64,000 bases of DNA from Omphiscola glabra (lineage: Eukaryota > Mollusca > Gastropoda > Lymnaeidae), in the NCBI GenBank assembly GCA_964017045.1, contig OZ024807.1, forward strand, positions 18,073,813-18,137,812, read 5' to 3'. This document shows positions 49,795-63,400 of this stretch, one piece after another (position 1 is the first letter of the stretch; each line of letters opens with the position of its first letter). The notes beneath the pieces were generated by a model. It was not told where the DNA came from, ran no database searches, and saw only the letters and a list, made by a program, of their open reading frames with translations. Both the position numbers and the translations under genes were made by a program.

Positions 49795-50106
49795 GGATGG
49801 ACAGAGAAAAAAGTGATAAAGACTGAGTAGTTATGATTCCCTTTTATTGTATCTGAGCGAAACATGAACTGTCAGCAGGTCAGAAACATTAACTGGTAAT
49901 TGTTTATTAGGCTTAGTACGGTATCTAATAGGTTTAATACGGTATCTAATAGGCTTAGTACAGTATAATCTGATAAAGCCCATGACACTTTGTTCCCAGG
50001 TAAAGGAGATCGGTTTACAACATTCTACTTCGACCCTAACGAGACCATTTCTGCTGCAAACATCTTCGATATTCCCGACCCATGTCCACCAGCTACTTTA
50101 GGCTAA
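45324..50106 (+). CDS. EPDR copy G, secreted ependymin-related protein
   Basis: This five-exon gene has exons 45324-45440, 46610-46696, 48150-48234, 49357-49515 and 50000-50106, encoding 184 aa with intron phases 0, 0, 1, 1. The signal peptide is MFFVLLAAVILPFVVC-like, then DPDSSKVC. The cysteines are at 24, 80, 94 and 178. Sequons are at N59 (NTS) and N163 (NET). Exon 4 encodes LYIGFGPNRVPAEAW and AGQPRYPI, closest to copy B; the tail is IPDPCPPATLG. It is the last copy of the array and faces the CFAP44 exons tail to tail, 1.4 kb away. Introns 1 and 3 carry long minisatellites; intron 2 has dispersed repeats and a MITE. No clear TATA box was seen upstream. Confidence 0.88.
45600..46490. repeat. 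34-bp minisatellite, about 26 copies, intron 1 of copy G
   Basis: The unit is GACCATATGACAGTTGAGGG plus ACATTAGTAGACAA, with two main variants (GACAGTTGAG and GACAGACGAG) that segregate to the 5' and 3' parts of the array. Confidence 0.95.
46755..46995 (-). repeat. GC-rich dispersed repeat, copy 2 (inverted)
   Basis: It matches 29540-29835 on the opposite strand, including TTTTAAACGCAGCGTCTTCG. It lies in intron 2 of copy G and is rich in CpG. Confidence 0.55.
47190..47500 (-). repeat. Dispersed repeat, copy 5 (inverted)
   Basis: Its complement matches 40259-40560 of copy F, including CCCACCCGCTTTTGCAGCGC and the TTCCTTCATCTTCCCC segment. It lies in intron 2 of copy G. Confidence 0.7.
47733..47947. 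mobile_element. MITE with CAGAGGCGTAGC ends
   Basis: This 215 bp element has termini CAGAGGCGTAGC and GCTACGCCTCTG, perfect inverted repeats. The flanks ATGTCCTT and ATGTCCAT match at 7 of 8. It contains a direct duplication of GCGCCCGGGGACAAGATTC. It belongs to the same family as 5309-5478 and 37409-37574. Confidence 0.85.
48240..48550. repeat. 42-bp minisatellite, about 7 copies, intron 3 of copy G
   Basis: The unit is AGTGGAAGATGGTTCAGTGG plus GACAATTATTTGATCAAACAGT without the last base in some copies. It starts about 25 bp after the exon 3 donor but does not include it. Confidence 0.93.
48640..48925. repeat. 42-bp minisatellite with a hairpin in each unit, 7 copies
   Basis: The unit holds GACCTACTAG, a 7-base spacer and CTAGTGGGTC, imperfect inverted arms, followed by ATGGTCTGGCCAC. 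Each unit could therefore fold. Confidence 0.9.
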
Positions 50107-50189
50107 AAACCTCAAGTCAAGATAAGGGTTAACTTGAACTAAAAATAACTTAGAACTTAGCAGTATTTGTTTTAGGTAGAATGGAAACA

Positions 50190-50195
50190 AATAAA
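50190..50195 (+). terminator. Poly(A) signal of EPDR copy G
   Basis: AATAAA lies about 85 bp after the stop codon. Confidence 0.6.
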
Positions 50196-51474
50196 TACAA
50201 TTTAAACTTTCCACTTCAAACTATCAATACTCTTAGAATAATGTAATAAACTGTGTTGCACTTCATGGTTCAACATTTATATTTAGCAGAATGGAAAGAT
50301 ATAGATATATATGATGAAGTATAATATCCACGTCTCAATTTGTTTATTTGCAGTCTACCTGGAATAAATTGTGTACTGCTTAATTCTTCTTAAAGCAGAA
50401 GGTGTCATGAAGGCTACACATGTATAAATATTATTAGTGTCCATATGTTCACTCCAGTGCCACAAACAATAATTGTAGGAGAACAAAATGGTCCCTTGAG
50501 ACCAAGAGTGTAGCAAACGACAAAGTTACCAGCACAAAGTTTTGTCATTTTATAATCTCCTGTGATAGTTAAACAAATATATTCAAAATACAAACTCGAA
50601 ATGGCAGCTTTGGAAAGTCAAAATATATTATTTTGAGGTGAAAAACATTACTTACCTCTAGATCAATTCTACAAACATTTACTGCCCTCTAGATAAATTC
50701 TACATACATTAACTGCCCTCTAGATAAATCTACAAACATTTACTGCCCTCTAGATAAATCTACACATATGACAACTTGGGATTTGACAATTAAAACAATC
50801 TTGTTCTCAATAGATGGAATGTACTGAAATAACATCATTTCATGATAACTGATTTTTACATGTCCTGAATTGAAGCATTCCATGAATCACATTTTGCAAT
50901 ATAAAAAAAAGGTCTTTAGAAAATTGAAAAGGGGGGGGGCGGTTATAAATTTTAACTTTTGGAAGAAGATTTAGTAAATAGAAAAGTACATCACATTAGA
51001 CGAAAAATAATTCAATAATGTATCAGCCCCCAATTTTAATGTATCAGCCCCCAATTTTAATGTATCAGCCCCCAGTCTCAGACAAAACATAAAGAACCAA
51101 TGTCAATGTCAAAGAAGGCTAAAAAAACAGAGAAATAAAATATTTTAAAGGAAAGTTCATTTCTATTCATCATATTTTAAAATCAATTATTTGCGCTGAA
51201 AGAATAACATTTTCATTGCTTTTCTGAAAGAATAAGAAAGGAGTTGGCATGACTTTTAATATGGAAGTGTTGGTGGGGTTGTGCTGGGTGAAATACTCAA
51301 TCAAAAACTCAAAACAACTACATGGATGTGGAGTGAGAGTTTGAATCCTAGAAGCTGAGTTAAAATTATCTGGCATGTTAACAGGGCCTTTATCAAATCA
51401 GAGCATGAGTTATTAAATTATTGGTTCCAAAATATCCAAACTTGCACCCCATGATCACAGATAAGAGCACTTAC
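50196..51474. other. Spacer between EPDR array and last visible CFAP44 exon
   Basis: The region was read on the minus strand for the next CFAP44 exon (expected to continue KFWLSM with a G-x-DAG-like motif). None was found. It contains a 34-bp repeat with CTGCCCTCTAGATAAATC (about 50645-50765, four copies) and a 24-bp repeat ATGTATCAGCCCCCAATTTT (three copies, 51018-51075). Confidence 0.6.
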
Positions 51475-54400
51475 CATGGAGAGCCAGAACTTGCCTTCCT
51501 CCTCTGCATATGCGGCATGGAGAATTTGGCTGGGTTCTTTAGGGATGTATGGATGCCATTCTGCTTGTGGTGTCTTGGGTTTCTGATCTGTAGGTGAAGA
51601 TAAATAGTGACATTAAAATCTATGCTTGACACTGGAGTCTTATTTTTATCCTAAATCTCACTGTTGACTTAGCTTGTTTCATCAAGAGATCAGTTTCTTG
51701 TCTTTGATATGTCAGCTCAAGAGAATCGAAACACAGTGAAACTTTAAATAAAAACAGGTACTGTAACTTAAAAAATAGGAAAGGGCAAACTACATTAATT
51801 GGTTTCAACCAGGAGTTAGTTTGTTTCATTAAGAACCCGTATGACTGATGACATACACAAATTTTCATGGTTTGTACAACATGCGTGTCTTTGATCTAAC
51901 TAAATAATGTCACCATGACATGCATACATTGTAAATTTTGTGTTCAGAAGATATCAGTCTGTTTCATCAAAAGTCCAGATAAACAATGGAATATAAATTA
52001 TGATTTTGTTTATTTATATTTACTAATGCATTTGTAAGAGACAAATTAATCTTGAATTTCATACCTGAGACATCACCATTCTCTGATTCTGTCTCCAGTC
52101 CTCTCTCAATCCTCTTTTGTCTTTCCTCTTCTTCCTTCTTCTTTCTGGCCTCTTCTTCAATTCGCTGAATCTCAAGTTCTTCCTCATGCTTAGAACAACA
52201 AGAAAAGAAGCAGAAAACACGTAATAAAAGATGTATAATGTTTCATCCCTAACCATATCAGTGTTTACAAATCTACACTATAATACAATAAATGGTTATG
52301 TTATGCAAACAGAAAAATTAGATATAGATAAGATAACTTTCAAAGAAACAAAAGTAGGTTTTTATGAAAGATTAAGTAATCTCTGTAGTGAGCTGAAATC
52401 AAAACCCATTTCAGATGAACATGATTTTCAAATAGCAGGCTATAAGTTCAAAATATCACTTTGTAATGACAGGTACTTAAACAAATTCTTCCAAAAAATC
52501 CATTTCTATGGGGATAAGTAATAATTGTAGTTAAAAACTGTGATCGAGTTAAGTGGAGGTAAACTGAAGAGAAATCATCTTATATATATTTCTGAAACAA
52601 ATAATAGGAAATTATTGTCAGATAAGCAGGTTATTTAATTTCTGAGACAAGTTCTGAGGACTTACTCTCAGATGAGACTTGATACTCTTGAACCTGTAGG
52701 ACCTCATTGGCAGGCCGCTGATCTCATATGAATGAGATGTGTCAAAGTTGCCAGGCTCTGGGGCATCAACCTCTACAACAAGACCATCATCACACACTAT
52801 AAGGAGTGCTGTCTTTTTCTAACAGATAAAAATAAATAGTTGACCTACATATTACATGAAAAAATAAATAATTGACCTACATATTACATGAAAAAATAAA
52901 TAATTGACCTACATATTACATGAAAAAATAAATAATTGACCTACATATTACATGAAAAAATAAATAATTGACCTACATATTACATGAAAAAATAAATAAT
53001 TGACTTACATATTACATGAAAAAATAAAAGCAAAACTCATTATTTAATCACTGTATTAAAATAATCATTTCGAGATATTAAAAGATATCTGGCATCTGTC
53101 CATTACAATGTGACAATGGTTGTCCATTACAATGTGATGATGGTTATCCGTTACAATGTGATGATGGTTGTCTGTTACAATGTGATGATGGTTGTCTGTT
53201 ACAATGTGACGATGGTTGTCTGTTACAATGTGATGATGGTTGTCTGTTACAATGTGACGATGGTTGTCTGTTACAATGTGACGATGGTTGTCCTTTACAA
53301 TGTGATGATGGTTGTCTGTTACAATGTGACGATGGTTGTCCTTTACAATGTGATGATGGTTGTCCGTTACAATGTGATGATGGTTGTCTGTTACAATGTG
53401 ATGATGGTTGTCCGTTACAATGTGATGATGGTGTGGACTTCACAGGACAAAATCGCAAAGCCTGGGATTTTTCTTTAGGAGGATAAGCTGGTTCCCTAGA
53501 TAGCTAATCACCTCTCTCCAAGCACCTGGATTACCCAAGGGAACATCAGAAGTGGATGATACAGCTTGGCACCAGTAGTGTAGCAGGAGTTTCCGCAATT
53601 CTCATTGTGTCAATTTTATCTGTCTACCAGACTCCATCTCCGGGTTTGAATTCAGTGTTTTCCTTTTTATAACTGAGTTGCCACCCAAGGCTAACGAGTC
53701 CCATCCACCCGGGAGAGGTATAGCATGTGGTTAAACATTACTTTACCATTGTCAATCTCATCACAAAAATCTACTGTTCTCTCAGTCCCAATTCTAACCT
53801 TCCTCATCTAACATGGGCAAATTTAGAAAGTAAATGCAGTGACAATTAGTTAAATAATGCTTAAAATAAAATTTTAATTAGTATTTTCAGATGTTTTTTC
53901 TTACACTTGCATGGACCATTTATTGTTAAAATCTTCAATCAAAAGATAACAACAATTGTAAGACTGACTGCTTCCTAACCCAAACAACTAACTATTGATC
54001 ATGACCTATAAGTATAAGCCCAACAAGTCACACTACTCTCAAACATTGCTAGAGTGGGCTGTAATAGAGACTGTCTGTACGCTGTGTTTCCTAATTCCCC
54101 CTTTCTTTTCTTTACTCATAAAAAAAACAAGAACATTTTTTAAATGCCCCAAAACTTTTAAAGTTTCTCAGTTAAACATTAATTTTACATTAAATTTAAT
54201 CTAAGTATAATTATGCGCTGTTCTCTACTATAAACTAAGGATTTTACACCATGACAAGCATGCAAAGTTTTAAAAGCCAACTCACAAATTTGTCAGGGGT
54301 CCAGACTAGTTGTCTTACTGGACCAGGTACTTTTATAAAACCAATGGGATCATAGACATCACTGACAAACAGAAAAAATACAGTCCCATCTATGCCCTGA

Positions 54401-57400
54401 AAGTTAATAGAAGGAAAATATGAAGATAAATTAAAGTTGAAGGAATTATTGAAGAAGAAATCTGTTGATAGCTTACAGAAATTATAATGAAGAATATAAA
54501 CTATTCTTTAAATTTGTGTTATTTTGACCCAAGAAGTACTGGCAAAACTTACGTACTATGTCACAAAATTATGAATTTCTAAAGAGTATGTCACCAGCAT
54601 GAATAGTTTAGAATGCACTGTGCTAGACCCTGCCTAATGCTACTGCTATCAAGTACCTGAGACTATTGGTCACCTTCTACATGATTGTCTCTATGTCTAC
54701 ATAACAATTTAAATAGTGTTATACAGCTAATTGAATTACAAATAATAGGAGAAGAAAAGTACTGTATTGCAATCTTTTTTTTAAACAATTTTCATTGTGC
54801 AAATCTGTCAGCTGATTTCTCACCCCTGTAGCCAGAATTTCCCCTTTCTCATCAAAAGCCATTGCAGTTACTTTCCCTCTATGAGGTTTGAAGGCTTGTT
54901 TCAAGGAAATCTCTGCTTCCTCTTTCTCATGTCTACGGAGGCTCTCCTCATCTGGTTTGTTGGTGATGGTCAAAGCCCTGACCACTCCATCTTCAAACCC
55001 AACAATCACTGAACTACCTTTGGGGTCAACCTTTAATTTTTTTTGAAATGTAAAAATGAACATTCAAAAAAATGCAACTATTTCAGGAAAAAATGTGCTT
55101 AAAACTAAAATGGCACTTCAAAATTGTGGAAATAAAATACTTATATTTATTATATTTAACAGAGGACATTTTTTAAATTTTATTTTTTTAAATTTTATGG
55201 GAAGAAATGTTATTTTTAATATAAAAATTTTTAATAATGACAATCAGAACCTAAAGAATAAAACTTAAATGAAGTTGGGAAGGTAGTTTGCTAGAATTGA
55301 ACATGGATGTTTAGCAAGGCAGCCTAGTTTTATACCCATTAACATCAAAGCTTGCAATTATAAGTTCACTCAGAAATCATCAATGTAATTTTACACTGTT
55401 CAATGAAGCTATGCTTGTGATTTAAATGGAAAGGGGACTGCTAATACATTCAGAGTTATTTTCCCTTGTGGACACAACAAGATCATCTGCCTAAATGGTG
55501 ATGTTATGTAAAGTTTATGACTTTGTTTACTTCTTAAAATTTGTTGTTACAGATTACTTAACATTTATACATCTGAATTTTATTACTTTTTACTATTGTG
55601 ACAACGACTTAGGGTAAGAGTGGTTTGTTATTTTTAGCATTTAATATACCAATATACTATCAAAGTTTGGCCTGTGTCCCGATTAAATAATTTATAAATT
55701 TATTAAATTTATATTTATTAAATAAATAATTCCTTAAGTTAAAAACACTTTCTTAGCTCAAGCGTGTATCGTATCAAAGGTTAAAGCATAAATTCTTCTT
55801 TTCTAAGTTTTGTTAGTAGGATTTACACCACACACAGGCCTACTTGAAAGAAAGGATGACAGTTTTTCAAAATCACAGTAATAGCTGTAAAGAGTGATTA
55901 AGCCTTACCGTGAGTGGGACCCACTGAATGGCTGTTCCTCCAGCATTAAAACTGGTCTCAGCCAGCTGTTTCATCTGTAAGTAGTCATACACCCTGACAG
56001 TTTCTGTCAGGAACAAATAAAATTTGTGTTTATATATTTAAGACTTCATATTAAAAAAATTATGAATCGTGAGTTGAGAGTTGCAAAGTTAGAGTAATGT
56101 TATATTTAGAGGCACAATCAGTTTACCACCACAAGAGGTGAAACATTATTTAAAAAAGACCAAATAACTAATAAAATGTTTTTTTTCTCAAAAGTCTACA
56201 AATTTATATATACATAATACTTAAACAAAAATAATATTACTAATAATATAATTAATACAGATGTACAAAAAGAAGAAAATTTTGGCACATGCCACTCCAC
56301 ATAGGTAAAGTGCTACATTGTGCCCATTTTCTTTCTTTTTTATTATAAGTATACAGTGTGTATTGTTTTAAAAGAAGAACGCTTTACTGCTGCAATGTTT
56401 TAGTTTTCATTGCTGAAAATCAAATAAGACCTAAATTTTCGTTTTTATTAATAAGAATAAAGATTCTGGAGGTAAAAAATTGATGTTGCCCAATGTAAAT
56501 TTATAGTTTAAAAGAAAAGGCTGTTCTGTCACTTGTGTGTGCTGTGTTCCCATTTCATCCTCACAGCTAATTTGACTTACTGTCAAGGCCAGTAGAGACT
56601 GCTAGGTGGGTCACCGGCGATGTCACACAACCAGATATGGGACCTGCATGGTAGGTGAAGAGTTTCTCAGGAGCTTGAGATGTGTGAGAGAAGGACAAGT
56701 CCAGTTTCCATATACCACCATTAGCATCCTATAAATGATATAAGTATTTGTAGAGTTCTGAATTAATAATTTTTAATTTATTCCAAGATATTTTGTAAAT
56801 GACTTATTAAGAACAAAAGTGATGGTATAGTTCTAAATTCTTTTTAAAAAACTCTTCTTTATCAATGTTCAATTTCTTCATTCTTTTCTTAAAACCGATT
56901 TTTATAATTCTTAAATCTTGGTTTTGAATGGAAAATATTTAAAACATACTCTCCTTTCTTATAATAGCCATATAAAAAATATGATGATAATTGTTTCTTT
57001 ATTTGACCATATATTGAAAACAATAATAAAGGCTTGTTGACATTTAAATAAAAAAGAAATCATTGTAAGTATAATCATTACTCTCCAAATATTGTCATAT
57101 CTAACTTTTATCACCAGTACCTCTGATATTCAGTGATATAATGAACATACAATTTTTTTTACCACCAACCTGTGCATACCAAATGGTGGGCTCATTTTCT
57201 TCATCCACAGATTTAACAATGCAGTACAACTGGGCATCTGTTCCAACCCTCAGCTCATTCATTGGGTCCATTTCAAACATGCCAGAATCATCAGAAGCAT
57301 CAGCTGTGTCAATAGTCTCAAAGTCCCAGACCTGGGGATAACATTTTTTAAAACAGTTAAACAATTTTTGTTTACCTATGAGTTTAATCATTATTGTGAA

Positions 57401-60400
57401 AATTGTGAACATATACAAATATTTTTAGCAACATAAATTGCAGAGCTGATTATAACTGACACATTATCAGTAATTAGCTTGTTGTGGTATGACAATGATT
57501 AATTTTCATTTAGCAAATGATTTTGTATGTCAAAATTAGACATAAAATCAAACAAAGCAATAATAATTCTTTTTTAAAAATTTATAAAAATAATTACTAA
57601 GCTATTTATTGATAAGTTTTCTATTCTGAACATAACCTAAATAAAATGCTAACAGGAATACAATAGATTTAAAATTGATTCATATTTGCTTTTCTTTAAA
57701 ACTTACAAAGCCAAACACAACATAAGTTTGTTAAAAATAGCTTCAAATGAAAAAGTCAAAAAAAAAATAAGATTAATTATCAAATATTAACACACAAAAA
57801 GCATCTCTGCATGCATACCCTAATGTATCCATCAACACCAATAGTCATCAACTCTCCTTCATCTAGCAGAATCTGCATTATGGGCCCTTGGTGGCAGTTC
57901 TTTTTTCCTCTGCAGGTGATCTCAACTTTGATGAGTCCACCTTCCCAAAGTAAAAGATTTCCCCATTCAGCACCAGAAAGAACCTTTTGGGGGGAAAAAA
58001 TGCAATTTTGGAAATAGTTTTATCACACTAAATAAATATGCACTTCTTTATTTTGAAAAAAAACAACATTATTTTATTTTTTTAAATATTATTTTAATAA
58101 TGCAAAAACATTTATGCTTCTTCCTTTCTCAGAGAGCGAAATAAAAAATTAGATATGGTATAATAATTAAATTTCTAGACTTATTGAAATATTATACATT
58201 TTTAGTATACGCTTTAAATGCACATGATTGACATAGAGTTTGCAAAAACTACTAATCCCATTAATCTTATTTTCATTCAATATTTTTTCAATTAAGTGAT
58301 AAGATATTTCTTATTTTGTAATTAGAAATCTAATTTCATAATTTTAAAAACAAATGATAAGCTTTAATGGTGTTGAAAAGTTTAAGCCACCTTCCCATCT
58401 GGCAGTTCAACATAGCCTTCAATATCAGATATCTCAGTACGTCCAAATCTGCCCAGCTCTCCTTGCAGTTTCAAGCCTGTAAAAGTGTCTGCCATCTTCC
58501 AGAACCTGTTTAAAAAGAAACACAAAATATTGAATAATGATGACATTTACACGAAATTTATGTTAAGTGAATACATAGGTGAACTAAAGGGCTTTTCAGA
58601 ATTATCTTTTCCCTGAAAATAAATCAAAATGTGTTTATAAAACTTTTTAGTTTGCAATTTTAATGCAATATTCAGCATGAGGAAAACCCTAAATGTGTGT
58701 ATCACTGCATTACATACCTAATATGACCAGTACCAGCTGTTGTCAACTGACCCTCCAGTTCAGTGGCAAAAGAAACTCTGAAGACATCTTGTGAAAAGGA
58801 CTTGGTCCTCAGAGTTGTTTTCTCTTGCTTCCAGCTCCACACAGTCAGCATAAAGTCTGGATCACCCCCTTGTGATGCCAGAAGTTCACCATCAGGGCTG
58901 TATGTTAAAAAAAACTTTTTAATCTATATGGTAATGATTATCCCATCAGGGCTGTATGTTAAGAAAAATGCAATAATCTATATGGTAACCATATAATTAA
59001 TTTATTATGATGCTAAGAAATAAATTATCATTAGGGAGGCATGTGATGCAATGATGATGTTGCATGCTATTTCACAAATTATGGCTAGTTCTAGTTAAGC
59101 CAAACTGTTCATCTAATGAGAATAAAAGTCAGGTTCAATGGACCGTTAAGACACAGTAAAGCAAGTGTTCTTGGGGAGGAGCAAACACTGAGTGAAAAAA
59201 ACATTCTCTGTATGATGAAGTAGGCCTACTGGGCAATCCTGCTGCAAAACATTTTACTAAGCTAATTAAACTGTAATCCTACACTGTACTACACTACAAG
59301 TTTAGTTACAGTTCCCAAAATAATTCTAGCAACAGTTTCTGCAATAATGCAATTATAACAATATTTATTTTCTTGTAGCTAAGAAATGAATACACTAAAT
59401 ACAAGTATCAAGTTAGAAACTATTTATCAAGGCTATAACAAATTGAAGATGATGTATATTTTAATGTGATGGGTCCCAAAAGGATGAACATATTCAGTAT
59501 TGTAAAAAATGTGCGTGTGGATGATTTAAAAATTATGGAATTGGTTTGAGCAGTCTAAATAAAACATAATTAAAAAGCAATATAAGTCTTATCCATTGCT
59601 GCAACAGAAATCCTACCTGAAAGTAAGTGAAGAATAAGATTCCTCTGTACCACCTCTCAAAATCCTATAGAGTCGAAGTGACGGAAACTCAAAAATGTTT
59701 ATGTTAGGGGCATGGCCTTTCTCTCCCACTGCAAAATATTTATGACTTGGGTGTACCTGAGGAGAGAGCATACAAAAAAGTAGGATTTAACAATAGATAG
59801 AATAAATAGGGTATTATATAGATAACAATAGAAATTAGTTGTTATTTTTTACAATACAATGAGATTGTTTATATGAATATATCAGTTTTGATCATTCTGG
59901 TCATTGTGAGGTGATAAAAGCAGGTATATATAGAAAACCAGCAGAAGATATTTCATCAACATTTACACCTAAATTTATAAACATTTTGTTTAGTTTTCAA
60001 TTCATTGAAAGCCAAAAATAATTTGACCATATATTTATGATTGCAAAGTATTTCATCAAATCAAAGATACATACACAAATGGCACCAATGCCACAGCCAC
60101 TGGTGGATCGCAAATATCTCTGCTCTCTTGTTTTCAAGTTGAGTATCTGAACCAGATTGCCGGCAGCAAAAATAACATTGTTTTCATCAAGAAGGTGAAG
60201 GTTGTTTCTGCGTGTGCAGTCATACCCATAGGAGTGCCTGAAAAAGAATCAGGATAAACTAGTTTTTTTTTTAAAAATTGCATTTAAAAAAGTAAGTTAT
60301 TTAAAAATTGGGTAAGAATTATAAATAAAAAGTAGTAATGACACAAATGTAAATATGAAGCACCGAAAAAGATACTATTTCTTTCAAAATATTATTTTAA

Positions 60401-63400
60401 CACCCTTAGTGAACATACTCCAATTAAATATACCCAATGATGACCTATAACTACATTAGTTTAAAAATTTAACAAACCAAGACAAATGTTCCTATTTGTA
60501 ACTGAAAATAATGTGTTTGTTATAAATAGCCAAACTTTTAACATGAAAACATATTGGCTAATCATTTTGGCTAAAAAGGACTGGTGATTAGACCTACTTA
60601 AGTTCCAGCATGTTGAGTGGCAGACCAGAATCTTGTGCTACAATAGCTTTGGATGCAAGGTCCTCAAAGTTGTAGTAAAAATCTTCAGGGATCAAAGGCT
60701 CTTCTTCTTTACTTTCTTTATTTGTTTGAACTTCTTCTTCTTCAGCTCCTTGTTCTTCAGCACCCTCCTTTTCATCTTCTTCCTTCATGCTCTCATCTTT
60801 CTCTGTGGCTTCCTCTCCTTCATCTCCTTCTATTTTTTCTTCAAACTCTTCTTCTGCACCACCTTTGGTGTCTTCTGTGAAATACAAAATTACATAAGAA
60901 ATTCTGGCATTATAATAAATATATAGGTTACTATATAATATGTACTTCAAATTTGTAAATATTTTACAATAAATATAATTTATAATGAATAAAAGTGAGA
61001 GGATAATCTTTGGTTATGAAAATTCATTTGCTGAACATTATTTTGAAGTTAATTTTTTTTTAAAATAAGGTCTCCTAATTTTATGTTTATGCACCATTTT
61101 TTACAATAAAAATATCTCATAACCGTACTTTGGAGAAAGCTTTTATCCGCAAACACAACATCCGATAATTTGAAAATCAGTTTGGTTTTACTTTACGGTT
61201 CGAAAGACTCATTACTCCTGAGGACAAAATACTTTTACCTACATGTGTAATATGCTTCCAATTATGAAGAAAAAAAACAACAATTATAATCCTACCTGCA
61301 TTTGAAGCTTCAGCTGCTGTTTGATCTACTTCAGAAATAACAGGTTCCTGTGTTCCATGAACTGTAGACAGAAATATTAACATTTTAATGGACTATATTT
61401 AAAAACATAACTACAATCTGAATTGAAAACGCAATCTTAAACTCAGTTAAGAAAAAAACAGATTCTTCATGAAAATTAATTTAACATTAACAAAGATTTG
61501 TATCAAATTTGCTTCATATTAAAATGTAGGCTACATACCTTCTTCCGAAATCTCTTTGACTTCCTCATCTACCTGTTCCTCAAATATTTTAACATCCTCT
61601 GTTGCATCCTCATCTTTTATCTGATCCTCTGTCTCTTTAGTGTGCATTTCTGGGATATCTCCTTGGTTTCCTAAGGATTCTAGGGGTTCTGAATTCTCTT
61701 CTCCAACTTTTTCTTCCTGATCTCCAGTTTCTACTTTAAGATCAGCTAAATGGAACCACAGTGTACAGTTTTTATAAAATTTAAATTATAGATTTATCTT
61801 CCTTAAAAAATTGTAATGGTCAAAATCAGAGTGGAACATAAATATAATTTATGCAAATGCAACTGAATAATTAAGAACTGAATACTGATTCATAAGTCTG
61901 TTGTTATCCAATATAAATTGACTTCAAATGTAAAAGAAGTACAAGAAATTATTCTCACTTTTTTCAACAGTGGGTGGAGATACTTCATCATCCACTGGTC
62001 TGTGAGTATCCTCCTCTCCAGCATCCCCCACTTCCTCTGGCACATCTTCAGTTTCAGCAACATTATATGCATCTTCCCCTTCTTCTCCTTCTTCATGAAC
62101 ATCATAGGCTTCTTCAATTTCTTGGGGCTGATCATCATTGATTGTCTCTAGCTCCACCCACTCCTCTGTGTCAGCCTGTTTGGCAGTAGCTTCTTGTACA
62201 TCTCCCTCACTGGCTGCTTCTGAATCTTCTGCTGTTTATAATCCATATTTAAGTAGTTAAAGTTGAATGCAGACAAGTTTTATTTCTCGTAAGTACAGTC
62301 AAAACCTCTGTTTTTGCAACCCTCTCTTAAACGACTTCCTCCAACATACGACCAGAAAAAAATTCACAGATGCTTTGTACTATATAAACGACCTATCTTA
62401 AATGACTCCCTCTAAAACGTGACTTGCGACCTTCAAATAATTCAATTTTACACGCTAGCACCTAAAAAAAGTCAGATTCCAAAGGAATGCTATATTTGTG
62501 CGCTTGAAGAAAACAGTCTTGTTTAAAACTTTTAACAGGAGATGATGCACTAAAGCAGCTAGGAAGTAGTGAAGGAAAAATAACTCCAAGGAGCTGAACA
62601 GATTTGCCCTGAGCAGGGACCTTTCAGACCTTGCCGACATGATGCCTGGTGTTCAAAGTGACATACTAAAATAACATGCACGGGTGGGGGGATCATGCAA
62701 ACAAACAGAAATAACAGCTTTCTATCAACAACAAAAAAAATATTCAATGATTGAATAAAAATAATTACAACAATGTTAATGTGCTTATCTCATACATAAA
62801 TAGTTATAACTCTAAGCATGCACTCAGCACTTACACACGCTTTTAAACAGGAAGATAGTGACTGTATTGGTAATGACTTATGAGATTCAGACAGAGTTTA
62901 ATCTACATTTCTGAAGGAAAGATGGTAGATATTGCCTGCCTATACTTAATGGAACATGTCTTTTTTTTTTTACTTGTTTACTTAATTTTATAAATGTAGT
63001 TTTTTCGAAAATGTCCAACTTCTTTTTTAAGACTCCTCCAATTTACGACCTCGTTTTAATTGGCAATTTCACATGAAACAAAGTTGAATAGTTCAATTCA
63101 ATCATGTCTATCAGTATCATTCAATTGTCAATTCATTCTCATCATACTAATAATAATAACAATGATAAACAAAAATATTAATTTAAATAATCAACGACTA
63201 AAAAAAATCAAATCAAATCATAGTCATAGTACTCATACTCAACTCATAGTATAAATCATGTGATTGAGTAAATGTTATTAATCTTAAGTGAAAACGAGGA
63301 GATGCAAAATTACTATGCCAACTTGAACTGAAACTGCCACAAAATAATAATTAATCTAGAAATTTAAATGCTATTACTTTACCATCAGGAATTAAATCCG

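Noticed and set aside
52231..52521. 96-codon plus-strand frame within the CFAP44 region
   Set aside because: It lies in an intron of CFAP44 on the opposite strand and has no recognisable family pattern.
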